A DNA stretch of 64,000 nt from assembly GCA_023437365.1 (NCBI GenBank), contig JAEZGK010000035.1, forward strand, positions 62,001 to 126,000. Reading direction: 5' to 3'. Every line of letters starts with the position of its first letter. Position 1 is the first letter of the stretch. The position numbers were made by a program, and so were the translations under genes. This DNA is from Bacillota bacterium (lineage in GTDB: Bacteria; Bacillota; Clostridia; Lachnospirales; Lachnospiraceae). Shown one piece after another: positions 46,059-54,517 of this stretch. The notes under the pieces are model-generated. The model had not been told where the DNA came from and searched no databases. It saw nothing but the letters and a program-made list of their open reading frames with translations.

Positions 46059-46150
46059 GAGGCTTGATTACCAATGACATGTTTTTCTTCAACAGACAGT
46101 CATATTTCCATTGTCTGCGATAAGAAAGCACCTCATAGTATCAGCCTCTT
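46059..46150 (-). terminator. Large branched terminator after msrA
   Basis: On the minus strand GAGGCTGAT pairs with ATCAAGCCTC, followed by TTTTTATTTT. The roughly 70-base interior contains TTTCTT/AGAAA and CAGACA/TGTCTG stems. It starts 13 bases after the msrA stop. Confidence 0.6.
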
Positions 46151-46162
46151 CCTCTGTCCTGA

Positions 46163-46681
46163 TTAGATTTTACTGTTATCTTTGGCAAGCTTAACCCTTT
46201 CAAATTTATCCTTACCGATATGGCAATAACCATTCGGATTCTTATCGAGATATTTCTGATGGTATTCTTCTGCTCTGTAAAAACTCCGCATAGGCTTCAC
46301 TTCAATCGCTATCTTCTGGGTATACTTCTTCTGAAGCTCTGCTATAGAATGAAGAATGACCCCTTCGTCTTCTGCGTCCACATAATAGATACCCGTTCTG
46401 TATTGTGTCCCGATATCTCCTCCCTGCTTATTAACGCTTACCGGATTAATCACCTCATAATATAACTCAAGCAGATACGGCAATCCCAATAAACTATCCT
46501 CGTAAACCACATGGACGGTCTCTGCGTGTCCGGTATTCTTATGGCATACCTCCTCATAGGTGGGATTTTCGGTATTTCCATTCGCATAACCGACCTCAGT
46601 ACTGATCACTCCATTGGCTCCTGCAAGATATTTCTCCGTTCCCCAAAAGCAACCACCCGCAAGATATATTTCTTTTTTCAT
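46163..46681 (-). CDS. msrA: Peptide methionine-S-sulfoxide reductase
   Basis: Repairs the S epimer of methionine sulfoxide. 172 residues, a compact MsrA. The catalytic C11 is in GCFWGTE; EVGYANG, HAETVHVVYE and GTQYRTGIYY are conserved. No MsrB domain is fused. AAAGGAAGGGG precedes the ATG. It follows the dus gene by 34 bases and may be the last gene of that operon. Confidence 0.95.
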   Translation of the reverse strand: MKKEIYLAGGCFWGTEKYLAGANGVISTEVGYANGNTENPTYEEVCHKNTGHAETVHVVYEDSLLGLPYLLELYYEVINPVSVNKQGGDIGTQYRTGIYYVDAEDEGVILHSIAELQKKYTQKIAIEVKPMRSFYRAEEYHQKYLDKNPNGYCHIGKDKFERVKLAKDNSKI

Positions 46682-46715
46682 TCCTATCCCTTCCTTTCAA
46701 ATAAGAATAGTAATC

Positions 46716-47666
46716 TCAAAAACTAATCTGTTGTATTGTGTACTCCTGTTCCCGAAACAAACTTTCCACTGCTTCCTCATAATCATGAAGCTTCTCTGCT
46801 TTACGGATTTTTTTTGCATATTTATCATGATTGGAAAAGGGCATAATCATATAAAACCAGAGTTCTTTCATCTTGAACAAAACATTTCTGTCACCAAACA
46901 GCACGTGCTGGTAATCCTGATAAACCTTGTCATGAAATTCTTTTATTTGAGCCTTCTCAGGATAATTGTGCCCCAACAGGAATCCGACCAGTCCGGGATT
47001 TGCCAGCAATCCTCTTCCAAGCATAACCGCATTAATTTCCGGAAAGGCTTCCCGAAAATTATCGTAATCCCCTGCAGTAAAGATATTACCATTATAGCAG
47101 AGCGGATTTTTACTTAATCCTACTGCCTCCCGAAACATAGCATAGTTTGGTTTATTCTTATAAAAATCCTTCTGTACTCTCGGATGGATGATCAATTCAG
47201 TGATTGGATATTTATTAAAAACTTCAATCAGTTCATAGAATTCCTCCGGATTTTCTTTCCCAATTCTAGTTTTTACTGAGATTTTAGTGATTGCTGCTTC
47301 AAAAATCTCCTCCAGGAATGAATCCAGAGCCTCCGGTTTCGCCAGGAAGCCGGCTCCCATATGCTTCGCAACGACCGTACCTGAAGGACAACCCAGATTC
47401 AGATTAATCTCCGGATATCCAAGCTCTTTGATTAGCCTGGAGGTTTGAATAAAGTCCTCGGCTTTATTGGTCAATAGCTGCGGAATCAGTGCAACCTGGT
47501 TGTTCTCGGGCAGTATATCATTAATCTCCTTTGTCTTCAGGCTTTGATTATGCTTGGCTGCGATAAAGGGAGAAAAATATTTATCCGGAGCAGTAAAATA
47601 ACTATGCTGGGCATTGCGGTAAATATATCCCGTAATTCCCTCCATTGGTGCAAAATAGAATTTCAT
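46716..47666 (-). CDS. dus: tRNA-dihydrouridine synthase
   Basis: FMN-dependent reduction of uridine to dihydrouridine in tRNA. 316 residues. MKFYFAPMEGITGYIYR is the start of the TIM barrel and C93 in NLGCPSGTVV is the catalytic cysteine; KTRIG and NGNIF follow in order. It matches a clostridial Dus subgroup, specificity unknown. The ATG overlaps the stop of the DMT gene as ATGA. Upstream in the operon are two genes that also relate to translation or RNA. Confidence 0.9.
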   Translation of the reverse strand: MKFYFAPMEGITGYIYRNAQHSYFTAPDKYFSPFIAAKHNQSLKTKEINDILPENNQVALIPQLLTNKAEDFIQTSRLIKELGYPEINLNLGCPSGTVVAKHMGAGFLAKPEALDSFLEEIFEAAITKISVKTRIGKENPEEFYELIEVFNKYPITELIIHPRVQKDFYKNKPNYAMFREAVGLSKNPLCYNGNIFTAGDYDNFREAFPEINAVMLGRGLLANPGLVGFLLGHNYPEKAQIKEFHDKVYQDYQHVLFGDRNVLFKMKELWFYMIMPFSNHDKYAKKIRKAEKLHDYEEAVESLFREQEYTIQQISF

Positions 47667-48538
47667 GGATGCTCCTCTCTCTTCCTCATGGCAGACATAT
47701 CACTGATAAAGGCTGCCCCAAGTATAAATACTGCCCCCAGAATTTGAAAGCCTGTAATAGGCTCTCTTAGTATCGCTGCAGACAGGAGGACCGCGAGAAT
47801 CGGGTCCACATAACTATAGATTGCCACAGTCTGCACCTCCAAATGCGGAATGGATGTAAAATAGAGCAGATAAGCCATACCGGTATGAATGATTCCTACA
47901 AACAGCAATAGTATAACAATAATCCAGCTAAATTTTTGAGATGTAAGGCTCTCTGTTAATAAGGTATACGGAAGAATAACAAGTGCAGCAACGCCAAGTT
48001 GTATTGTCGTTGCTTCAATAGGTGCAAGCTCTTTGATAAACTTATTCATTAATACCACTGAGCAATATAGGATAGCAGCAAGCAGACCAAACAGAATACC
48101 CCTCCATTCGGGACGAGGACCAAGGCTCTCAGTGATCCCTGATACCAAACCGATGCCTAGGAGTGCCAGAAGTACACATCCCATTCTAAGCCAGGTCATT
48201 TTCTCCTTTAGTACAATCGGGGACAGAAGTATGATAAAAATCGGAGCCATATAATAGCATAATGTTGCGACTGATACCGTCGTATAATGATATGCCTCAA
48301 ACAGACAGATCCAATTGGCACCGATTGCCGTACCGGATAGGAATAACAGCAGTCCGTTCCTTCTGATTAATTTGTAGTTAGGCTTGTGTTTTAGTATTAG
48401 CATTGCTATGACTAGAAAAGTCACACCGATTACTCCTCGTATCAAAGCAGTGATACTGGATGGATACGGTATGTATTTTACAAAAATCCCAATTGTGCCA
48501 AATATCACCATAGAAGTCACATAACGTAGCTTTGCCAT
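47663..48538 (-). CDS. EamA/DMT-family transporter
   Basis: 291 residues with ten membrane helices in two EamA repeats. GTIGIFVKYIP and the GANWICLFEAYHYTTVSVATL and YLLYFTSIPHLEVQTVAIYSYVDP segments are typical of metabolite exporters of this family. Substrate unknown. The ATG at 48538 was chosen because AAGGAG is seven bases upstream; the GTG five codons earlier overlaps it. It lies between the orphan zinc-ribbon gene and dus. Confidence 0.85.
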   Translation of the reverse strand: MAKLRYVTSMVIFGTIGIFVKYIPYPSSITALIRGVIGVTFLVIAMLILKHKPNYKLIRRNGLLLFLSGTAIGANWICLFEAYHYTTVSVATLCYYMAPIFIILLSPIVLKEKMTWLRMGCVLLALLGIGLVSGITESLGPRPEWRGILFGLLAAILYCSVVLMNKFIKELAPIEATTIQLGVAALVILPYTLLTESLTSQKFSWIIVILLLFVGIIHTGMAYLLYFTSIPHLEVQTVAIYSYVDPILAVLLSAAILREPITGFQILGAVFILGAAFISDMSAMRKREEHP

Positions 48539-48569
48539 AGAACTCTCCTTCACTAGTAGCTAAGGTATT

Positions 48570-51362
48570 TTATTCATTAAATTTTGCACCGCATTTCGGA
48601 CAGACATTATCCCCTCGATAAACATGTCCGCATCTGTAGCAGCATTTTACACTGTGCTTTTCCTTTGCAATATAAGCGATATCTCTTGATTCCGGCTTTT
48701 CCTTCAGATAAGATACAAATTCGTTCAAAACCTCGGTAAAACCCTTGACGTCAGTTAAATTCAGGGAATTAGACAGCTTTACCCTGCCGGACCGCTCTGT
48801 ATCGGCATAGATTTTCCTTCTGCCTTGTGCATTTATTTGCTTTACATTCATAACATCCAGTGTTCCCGAATTGGTCAGGGTATTATAAAATATATGGTCC
48901 GGAGTCAATACAAAGCCTCTTTTTCCGTTGGCCCTTCCGGATGCATCGCAGATCACAATGGGATATTCATATTTTCCTCTGCCCGATGCGTAAGAGCTGA
49001 GTGCGTTATGGATAGCCGTACTCTCCTCCTCGGAAGGATTGCGGTTTCCCCTTCTTACGTCATAAAAATAGACTCTTGCCGGTTCCTTGATCAGCTTACC
49101 AAGATCCTTTGACAATTTCGCTACAAGCTGTTCACATTCATTCATTTTTATCTTAGTAAGACGTTTGTCGATCATGCTGAGCGTATTGGTTTTCAATTCG
49201 GGAAGGATTTCTCTTTTTGTTATTTCTTCATATGCCGCAAGTCCTCTTTCAAAAGACAGCTCTGCCGAATCACCGCATATTTTATTTATTACAGCCTCAT
49301 CCAAAGCATATATTTTGTCATGGATATTCTCCAGATATGGAGCAATATTATTTTCTTCAAATCCCTCTTTTTTCAGATTTTGATACAGCTGCATATAGGA
49401 GCTTCTGTCTTTGGCATTTGATTTCTTAACAAATGCAGCTATCTCCAGTCTTTCAGCTTCTTCTCTTCTTATCTTCAGATATTCCAAATCAGCATCGTAA
49501 TCAATCCTTTTATACTGCGCTATCCTATCCTTGAACAGCAGATACTGCTTCTTACTGATTCGCTCTGGTATCTCCTGTCGGAGAGAATTGAGTTCCTTTC
49601 TCCCTCTGGACTCAAGGAGCTTCTGCAAAAGCAAAAGTAAAGACTCTCTGGTTTCCTTACTCAGGTTTTCTTTGTTAACCTCCTCTATCACCCTGACGAT
49701 TGAATTGTAATCCTTTTCTTTGCAGGCTTCAGCTTTTTCCTTAAGGGTTCTCTCCTTGTCAACATAGGGTGAGAGATAAATTCCTTCTCTATCATTATTA
49801 TCTAAGGGGGTTTTCCTCTGTTTAGAAGGTTGGGTATTTCTTTCTTCTGATTGTTCCTGTTCCCCGGTAGCACTCCTTCGCTGTATCGAAGCCTCCGCTT
49901 CCTCAGCAGTACCAAAGCCATTATCCTTTTCTAAGGTATCCTTAGGATACCTGCTTCCAAATACCTTCTTATGTTGTTTGTCCCTTTCTGTATACTGCTT
50001 GTTACTGATGCTCTTATATTTTCTGTTCTCCTGTTTTGAAGCTGAATTGCTATCCGTGCTGATCTCTTCCTGGTAGCGGGATAGCATAAAAAGGTTATCC
50101 TTCTCCTCCTCAGTGACTGCCTTTGGCTGAGCTTTGACTCCCTGTGCGGTACGCTTTGCACTCGCAGAATTTACTTTATGCTCTTCCCGTCGTTCCCGCT
50201 TTGCTTTTTTCTTCTCTTCCTTCTCTTTCACCGCTTTTGCATGACGTTCTCTCTTTTTTATTTCCTTGTCCACGGTTCTTTGGCATCTTTCGACGCTTTT
50301 AGGCGGATAAAAGCCGGAATCAATCTTTTCCTTGAGATTACTGATCTCCCGATCAGACAAGGAGTCTATGTCTTCACAGATCCCCTCCAACTGTGTCTCA
50401 TCGATACTTTTATTTTGTTTATACTCAGCTTCATATTTGTTAAAATTACAGTTATAGGTTCTGACACCCAACTTTCCGATTATTTCTATATAATCCTCGT
50501 AGGCTTCCTTATCCTCTTCAAAATCCAGGGTATAGACGCTGCCTTCTGTAATAAGCAGGTGCGGCTTGGGCGTAAAGAGACGATGACAGATGTGACAGGT
50601 ATAAGCCCTTGACAGATATACACCCTTTTCATCCGTCTCAATGAGCAGCTCCTCTCCCTCCGGATAGATAACCATGGAAAGCTTATCCTTACAAATCGGA
50701 CACTTGCATCCGACCTTATAGAAGTTATTTCCAAGTCTGGTCTTTATTTTCTCCTGTCCTGACAGTTCTTCTTTTTCAAAGGTGTAATGTTCGCTCTTCC
50801 AAACGATTTTATGCCACAGCCCGATATCATATTTCCCTTTCGCGTGCGAATCTTCCTCTGGTGCCCCTTCTCCTGCCTGCTGCTCTTTCTTCTCCTCCTG
50901 CTTATCCTGTTGATCCAATATGAGCTGAATCATATCCTCATAGGTTATCTGAACACCATTTCTGTATAACTTAAGATTATCAGCAGACAGCAAGGGTTCC
51001 ACCTCAATTTCTTTCAGAATATTGCCGAATAAGGCATTAATCTGAGAATAATCCCGTTCCACCGTCAGCCCCTTGATTTTACCCCATTTTCCGAAAGCGT
51101 ACAGAGTCATATTGAGCACATTTTCCAACAGCTCGTTCTTCGTAATCTGTACTATCGAATCCTCTTTCAGATTCACTTCCGCCGTATTTCTGCCAACAGC
51201 CTTATTGCCGAAATCAAATATCATAACACTGTCACTGCCGGCAAGCACCAGATTGTTATTTCTGATGATAAAGATATCGTTCCATGTGAAATTTCTGCCC
51301 ATGGTATTGATCAGCTTTACAAATACGACCTTCAGCCCTGCATTCGCTCTCAGTAAAATCAT
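48570..51362 (-). CDS. Large orphan zinc-ribbon protein of unknown function
   Basis: 930 residues, not recognised as a whole. The N-terminal 150 residues look globular. Paired cysteines near 219-224 (CKCPIC) and 256-259 (CHIC) could form one zinc site. A lysine/glutamate-rich, probably disordered or coiled section spans about 340-530, followed by a helical part and a beta-rich section (GKRGFVLTPDHIFYNTL) like PH-type domains of bacterial zinc-ribbon proteins. The C-terminus is a clear zinc ribbon (CCYRCGHVYRGDNVCPKCG). The ATG at 51362 has AGGAAGG eight bases upstream. It follows the GTPase-nuclease fusion by 70 bases in one direction, so a shared role is possible. Confidence 0.8.
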   Translation of the reverse strand: MILLRANAGLKVVFVKLINTMGRNFTWNDIFIIRNNNLVLAGSDSVMIFDFGNKAVGRNTAEVNLKEDSIVQITKNELLENVLNMTLYAFGKWGKIKGLTVERDYSQINALFGNILKEIEVEPLLSADNLKLYRNGVQITYEDMIQLILDQQDKQEEKKEQQAGEGAPEEDSHAKGKYDIGLWHKIVWKSEHYTFEKEELSGQEKIKTRLGNNFYKVGCKCPICKDKLSMVIYPEGEELLIETDEKGVYLSRAYTCHICHRLFTPKPHLLITEGSVYTLDFEEDKEAYEDYIEIIGKLGVRTYNCNFNKYEAEYKQNKSIDETQLEGICEDIDSLSDREISNLKEKIDSGFYPPKSVERCQRTVDKEIKKRERHAKAVKEKEEKKKAKRERREEHKVNSASAKRTAQGVKAQPKAVTEEEKDNLFMLSRYQEEISTDSNSASKQENRKYKSISNKQYTERDKQHKKVFGSRYPKDTLEKDNGFGTAEEAEASIQRRSATGEQEQSEERNTQPSKQRKTPLDNNDREGIYLSPYVDKERTLKEKAEACKEKDYNSIVRVIEEVNKENLSKETRESLLLLLQKLLESRGRKELNSLRQEIPERISKKQYLLFKDRIAQYKRIDYDADLEYLKIRREEAERLEIAAFVKKSNAKDRSSYMQLYQNLKKEGFEENNIAPYLENIHDKIYALDEAVINKICGDSAELSFERGLAAYEEITKREILPELKTNTLSMIDKRLTKIKMNECEQLVAKLSKDLGKLIKEPARVYFYDVRRGNRNPSEEESTAIHNALSSYASGRGKYEYPIVICDASGRANGKRGFVLTPDHIFYNTLTNSGTLDVMNVKQINAQGRRKIYADTERSGRVKLSNSLNLTDVKGFTEVLNEFVSYLKEKPESRDIAYIAKEKHSVKCCYRCGHVYRGDNVCPKCGAKFNE

Positions 51363-51432
51363 AGAAAACATCCTTCCTATAGGTTATCCTTTGCTCTTGC
51401 TCGTATTATCAATAATTCTTATATGCAGCACT

Positions 51433-54237
51433 CTATTCATCCAACAGCTCACGAATACTCTCATCGAACTGGTCCCCGAGATACGCCCTTCCTTTCGGCA
51501 GCCTGTCCAGATAATCGCCGTGTATCTGCTCATTGATACGCGCTATTTCTTCCTTTAAATCACCGGCAGAAAGTCTTAAGGCACCCTTTCCCAAGATAAT
51601 TAACTGCTCCAGGGCATCGGAGGTAGCGACAGTCACACGATGCTCCTTAGCAATTTCATGTGTCACCTTCTCAATATATTGATCCGCTGTTTCCGCTTCC
51701 TTGGTGTAGACCACATGGATATTATGATAATCCAGAACCTCGCCGATACCGCCCTTAACCTTATACGCATCAAATACCAGAATCAGAATACAGTTTTTAA
51801 ACCCTTGATAATTGCTGAGGATATCCATGAGCTTGTTTCTGGCTGCATCCATATTCTCCCTGGCAAGTTCGTTCAGCTCCTCCCAGGAAAAGATGATGTT
51901 ATATCCGTCAACCAACAGATATTCCTTAAGCGGCTCTGCCTTCTTCTGTGACTGCTGCAGGATTGATCGTTCTGTCCTTCTATCTGACTGAGAGACTTTT
52001 TTTTCGTAGCCAAATGCACCTTGGGAAGGATGCGTTCTCTGTTTGATCTGACCGAAGGTACGGACAAAAATCTCTTCCAGCTCTTTCTCCTCCCTGATAG
52101 AGATTTCATGAGCTTGCTTTGAATTTATCCGAACGTTTCCCTTTTGTGAGGTCTCTCCATATCTTTCTACAACTATAGAATTATCTGTACCGTTATTGCT
52201 ACCTCCAATAACAGGTCTTTCTTTTACATCCGTCTTACCCTCTGAATATTGTCTTTCGTCTGAATCAGCTTCTTCCACCTCCGGTTGCCATCCATGGTCA
52301 AGATGCATATACTCTTCCACCCGGTCCCAGCTAACGGTAAAGCCAACACCGTGAGCACAGAAAACAGAGCCTGTCGGATGCTCCAGGTCGTGTTCACTGT
52401 CATATCCGATACGTGCTATCACTTCTTCGGTATTATGACAAGGCTCATACCCCTTTGGCAGACAGAACAGCCTTCCTCTGCCTTTGGTATAAGCACTTAC
52501 TTCTGTCTGATATCCCTGTAGGGTTGCAACCGGAGCACTTCCTGTGAGAACAGCGGTCTCTCCCTCGATCTCCGGCAAACCACAGGTTCCGTACATCCGC
52601 TGTAAGTCTGACATAGCTCTTCCCACCGTCTCGGCGGGAATTTCCAGCCTATAATTATAATACGGCTCCAGTAGAATACTTTTTGCTTTTTTCAAGCCCT
52701 GTCTTACCGCCCTATAGGTAGCCTGTCTGAAATCTCCGCCTTCTGTATGCTTTAGATGTGCACGCCCGTTAATCAGAGTTATCTTAAGGTCGGTGATCGG
52801 AGCTCCTGTCAATACCCCTATATGCTCCTTCTCTTCCAGATGAGTTAGAATCAGCCTCTGCCAACTGCGTTCCAAATGATCCTCACTGCAGCTACTGTCA
52901 AATTCCAAGCCACTCCCGGGCTCCCCCGGTTCCAGTAACAAATGGACTTCAGCATAGTGACGCAGAGGTTCAAAATGTCCGATACCCAGGACTTGTTCCT
53001 GTATGGTTTCTTTATAAACTATATTGCCTTGGTCAAATTCCACAGCAAAACCGAACCGCTCCAAAATCAGTGCCTTCAGGACCTCTACCTGAACCTCTCC
53101 CATCAGCTGCACATGGATTTCCTTCAGCTGCTCGGACCAAACAATATGAAGCAGTGGGTCCTCCTCCTCCAGTTGACGGATCTTAGACAGTACTATATGC
53201 GCATCGATTCCCGGCGGGAGTAACAGCTTATAATTCAGAACAGGCTCAAGGATCGGTATTTCGGACACAGCTTCTTTTCCAAGTCCTTCCCCCGGATAGG
53301 TTTTGCTAAGTCCGGTCACTGCACATACGCAGCCCGCTTCGACTGTCTCAGTAGTCTCATATCTGACTCCCGAATAAAGCCTGATTTGATCCACTTTCTC
53401 TTCCCAGACCTCGGTCTCTAAGACCAAGTTGTCGCGATTGGTCAGCAGTTCCTTTACCCTCAGTCTTCCCCCTGTAATTTTCATATAAGTCAGACGGTTC
53501 CCCTGTTCATCCCTGGCGATCTTATAAACCTTCGCACCAAACCCTTCCTTCGGTGATGGAGCAGTCGTATACTGTGCAAGTCCCAGAAGGAATGACTCTA
53601 CTCCCTCCAGCTTCAATGCAGAACCAAAGTAACAGGGAAATATTCTTCTCTCTGCAATCAAGGCTGTGATCTGATCCGTCTCAAGGAACCCCTTCTCCAT
53701 ATATTGATTCAGCAATGCTTCATCGCACATTGCCAGATTTTCCATGAATTCCACCGGACTGATCTCACTGCCAAAATCTACGCAGCCGTCATCCAGCAAT
53801 CTTTTTAATTCCTCCGTCAGGGCTTTCCGGTCCGATCCCACCAAATCCATCTTATTCACAAACAGAAAGGTAGGTATCCGATACCGCGCGAGTAACCTCC
53901 ATAAGGTTAAAGTATGTCCCTGTACCCCATCGCTCCCGCTGATTACCAGGATAGCATAATCCAATACCTGCAGCGTACGCTCCATTTCTGCAGAAAAATC
54001 CACATGTCCCGGAGTATCCAGTAATGTTGCTTCCAAATCCTTATATGAAAATGCAGCCTGCTTGGAAAAGATGGTAATGCCTCTGGCACGTTCCATCTCA
54101 TAGGTATCCAGAAATGCATCTTTATGATCTACTCTGCCCAATTTCCTGATACTTCCGGTAAGATACAGTATTCCCTCCGCAAGTGTTGTTTTTCCCGCAT
54201 CTACATGGGCTAAAATTCCGATTACCAATTTCTTCAT
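51433..54237 (-). CDS. Tet(M)-like translation GTPase fused to Rae1/YacP-type NYN nuclease
   Basis: 934 residues. Residues 1-640 form an EF-G-like ribosomal-protection GTPase: G1 AHVDAGKTT, G2 ARGIT, G3 DTPGHVDF, G4 NKMD, then EF-G domains through LLEPYYNYRLEIP and GYQTEVSAYTKGRG. A polar linker (about 645-770) joins a YacP/Rae1-like NYN domain (772-934) with acidic residues D777 (LVDGYN), D823 (VFDAY), D852 (TADQYIE) and D874 (ATSD). Ribosomal protection proteins bind the A site; B. subtilis Rae1 cuts mRNA in the A site. A joined action on stalled ribosomes is inferred. Its start shares bases with the preceding small frame (TAATG). Confidence 0.9.
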   Translation of the reverse strand: MKKLVIGILAHVDAGKTTLAEGILYLTGSIRKLGRVDHKDAFLDTYEMERARGITIFSKQAAFSYKDLEATLLDTPGHVDFSAEMERTLQVLDYAILVISGSDGVQGHTLTLWRLLARYRIPTFLFVNKMDLVGSDRKALTEELKRLLDDGCVDFGSEISPVEFMENLAMCDEALLNQYMEKGFLETDQITALIAERRIFPCYFGSALKLEGVESFLLGLAQYTTAPSPKEGFGAKVYKIARDEQGNRLTYMKITGGRLRVKELLTNRDNLVLETEVWEEKVDQIRLYSGVRYETTETVEAGCVCAVTGLSKTYPGEGLGKEAVSEIPILEPVLNYKLLLPPGIDAHIVLSKIRQLEEEDPLLHIVWSEQLKEIHVQLMGEVQVEVLKALILERFGFAVEFDQGNIVYKETIQEQVLGIGHFEPLRHYAEVHLLLEPGEPGSGLEFDSSCSEDHLERSWQRLILTHLEEKEHIGVLTGAPITDLKITLINGRAHLKHTEGGDFRQATYRAVRQGLKKAKSILLEPYYNYRLEIPAETVGRAMSDLQRMYGTCGLPEIEGETAVLTGSAPVATLQGYQTEVSAYTKGRGRLFCLPKGYEPCHNTEEVIARIGYDSEHDLEHPTGSVFCAHGVGFTVSWDRVEEYMHLDHGWQPEVEEADSDERQYSEGKTDVKERPVIGGSNNGTDNSIVVERYGETSQKGNVRINSKQAHEISIREEKELEEIFVRTFGQIKQRTHPSQGAFGYEKKVSQSDRRTERSILQQSQKKAEPLKEYLLVDGYNIIFSWEELNELARENMDAARNKLMDILSNYQGFKNCILILVFDAYKVKGGIGEVLDYHNIHVVYTKEAETADQYIEKVTHEIAKEHRVTVATSDALEQLIILGKGALRLSAGDLKEEIARINEQIHGDYLDRLPKGRAYLGDQFDESIRELLDE

Positions 54238-54467
54238 TACTCATCTCCTGTAAATATCCGTTCCTTCTTTGAACCATGATGCACAAAGCGGCAGCTCAAA
54301 TCACTCTGGTTTTCAAATTTCAGAATAATCTTTATTCCATTGCTATACAAGAATAATAATAAATTATATAATTCGGGAATGCAAGGTGTTCCTGATAGAA
54401 GACCTCCTGTTAGGAGAAGAAAATATGCTTGATTTTCTATTTTTATAAGCGTATAATTCCTATTCAT
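54237..54467 (-). CDS. Doubtful small ORF upstream of the GTPase-nuclease gene
   Basis: 76 codons ending TAATG on the start of the fusion gene, whose ribosome site (GGAG) it contains. No good ribosome site precedes its own ATG and the product resembles nothing known. It could be a leader peptide, as ribosomal-protection genes such as tet(M) have leader ORFs, or simply an open leader. The rest of 54238-54517 shows no gene. Confidence 0.25.
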   Translation of the reverse strand: MNRNYTLIKIENQAYFLLLTGGLLSGTPCIPELYNLLLFLYSNGIKIILKFENQSDLSCRFVHHGSKKERIFTGDE

Positions 54468-54517
54468 ACAACATCTTTAGGACAGATAATCGATATTTCG
54501 ATATCAGGTGACTTAAC

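Noticed and set aside
46614..47117. 167-codon plus-strand frame across msrA and dus
   Set aside because: Antisense to two recognised enzymes; no homology or start signal.
50178..50612. 144-codon plus-strand frame opposite the orphan zinc-ribbon gene
   Set aside because: Its phenylalanine/leucine-rich product is the reverse reading of the lysine/glutamate-rich linker.
51433..54237. Plain tetracycline-resistance gene
   Set aside because: The GTPase part is Tet(M)-like, but the C-terminal nuclease domain and lack of mobile-element context argue against calling it a resistance gene from sequence alone.
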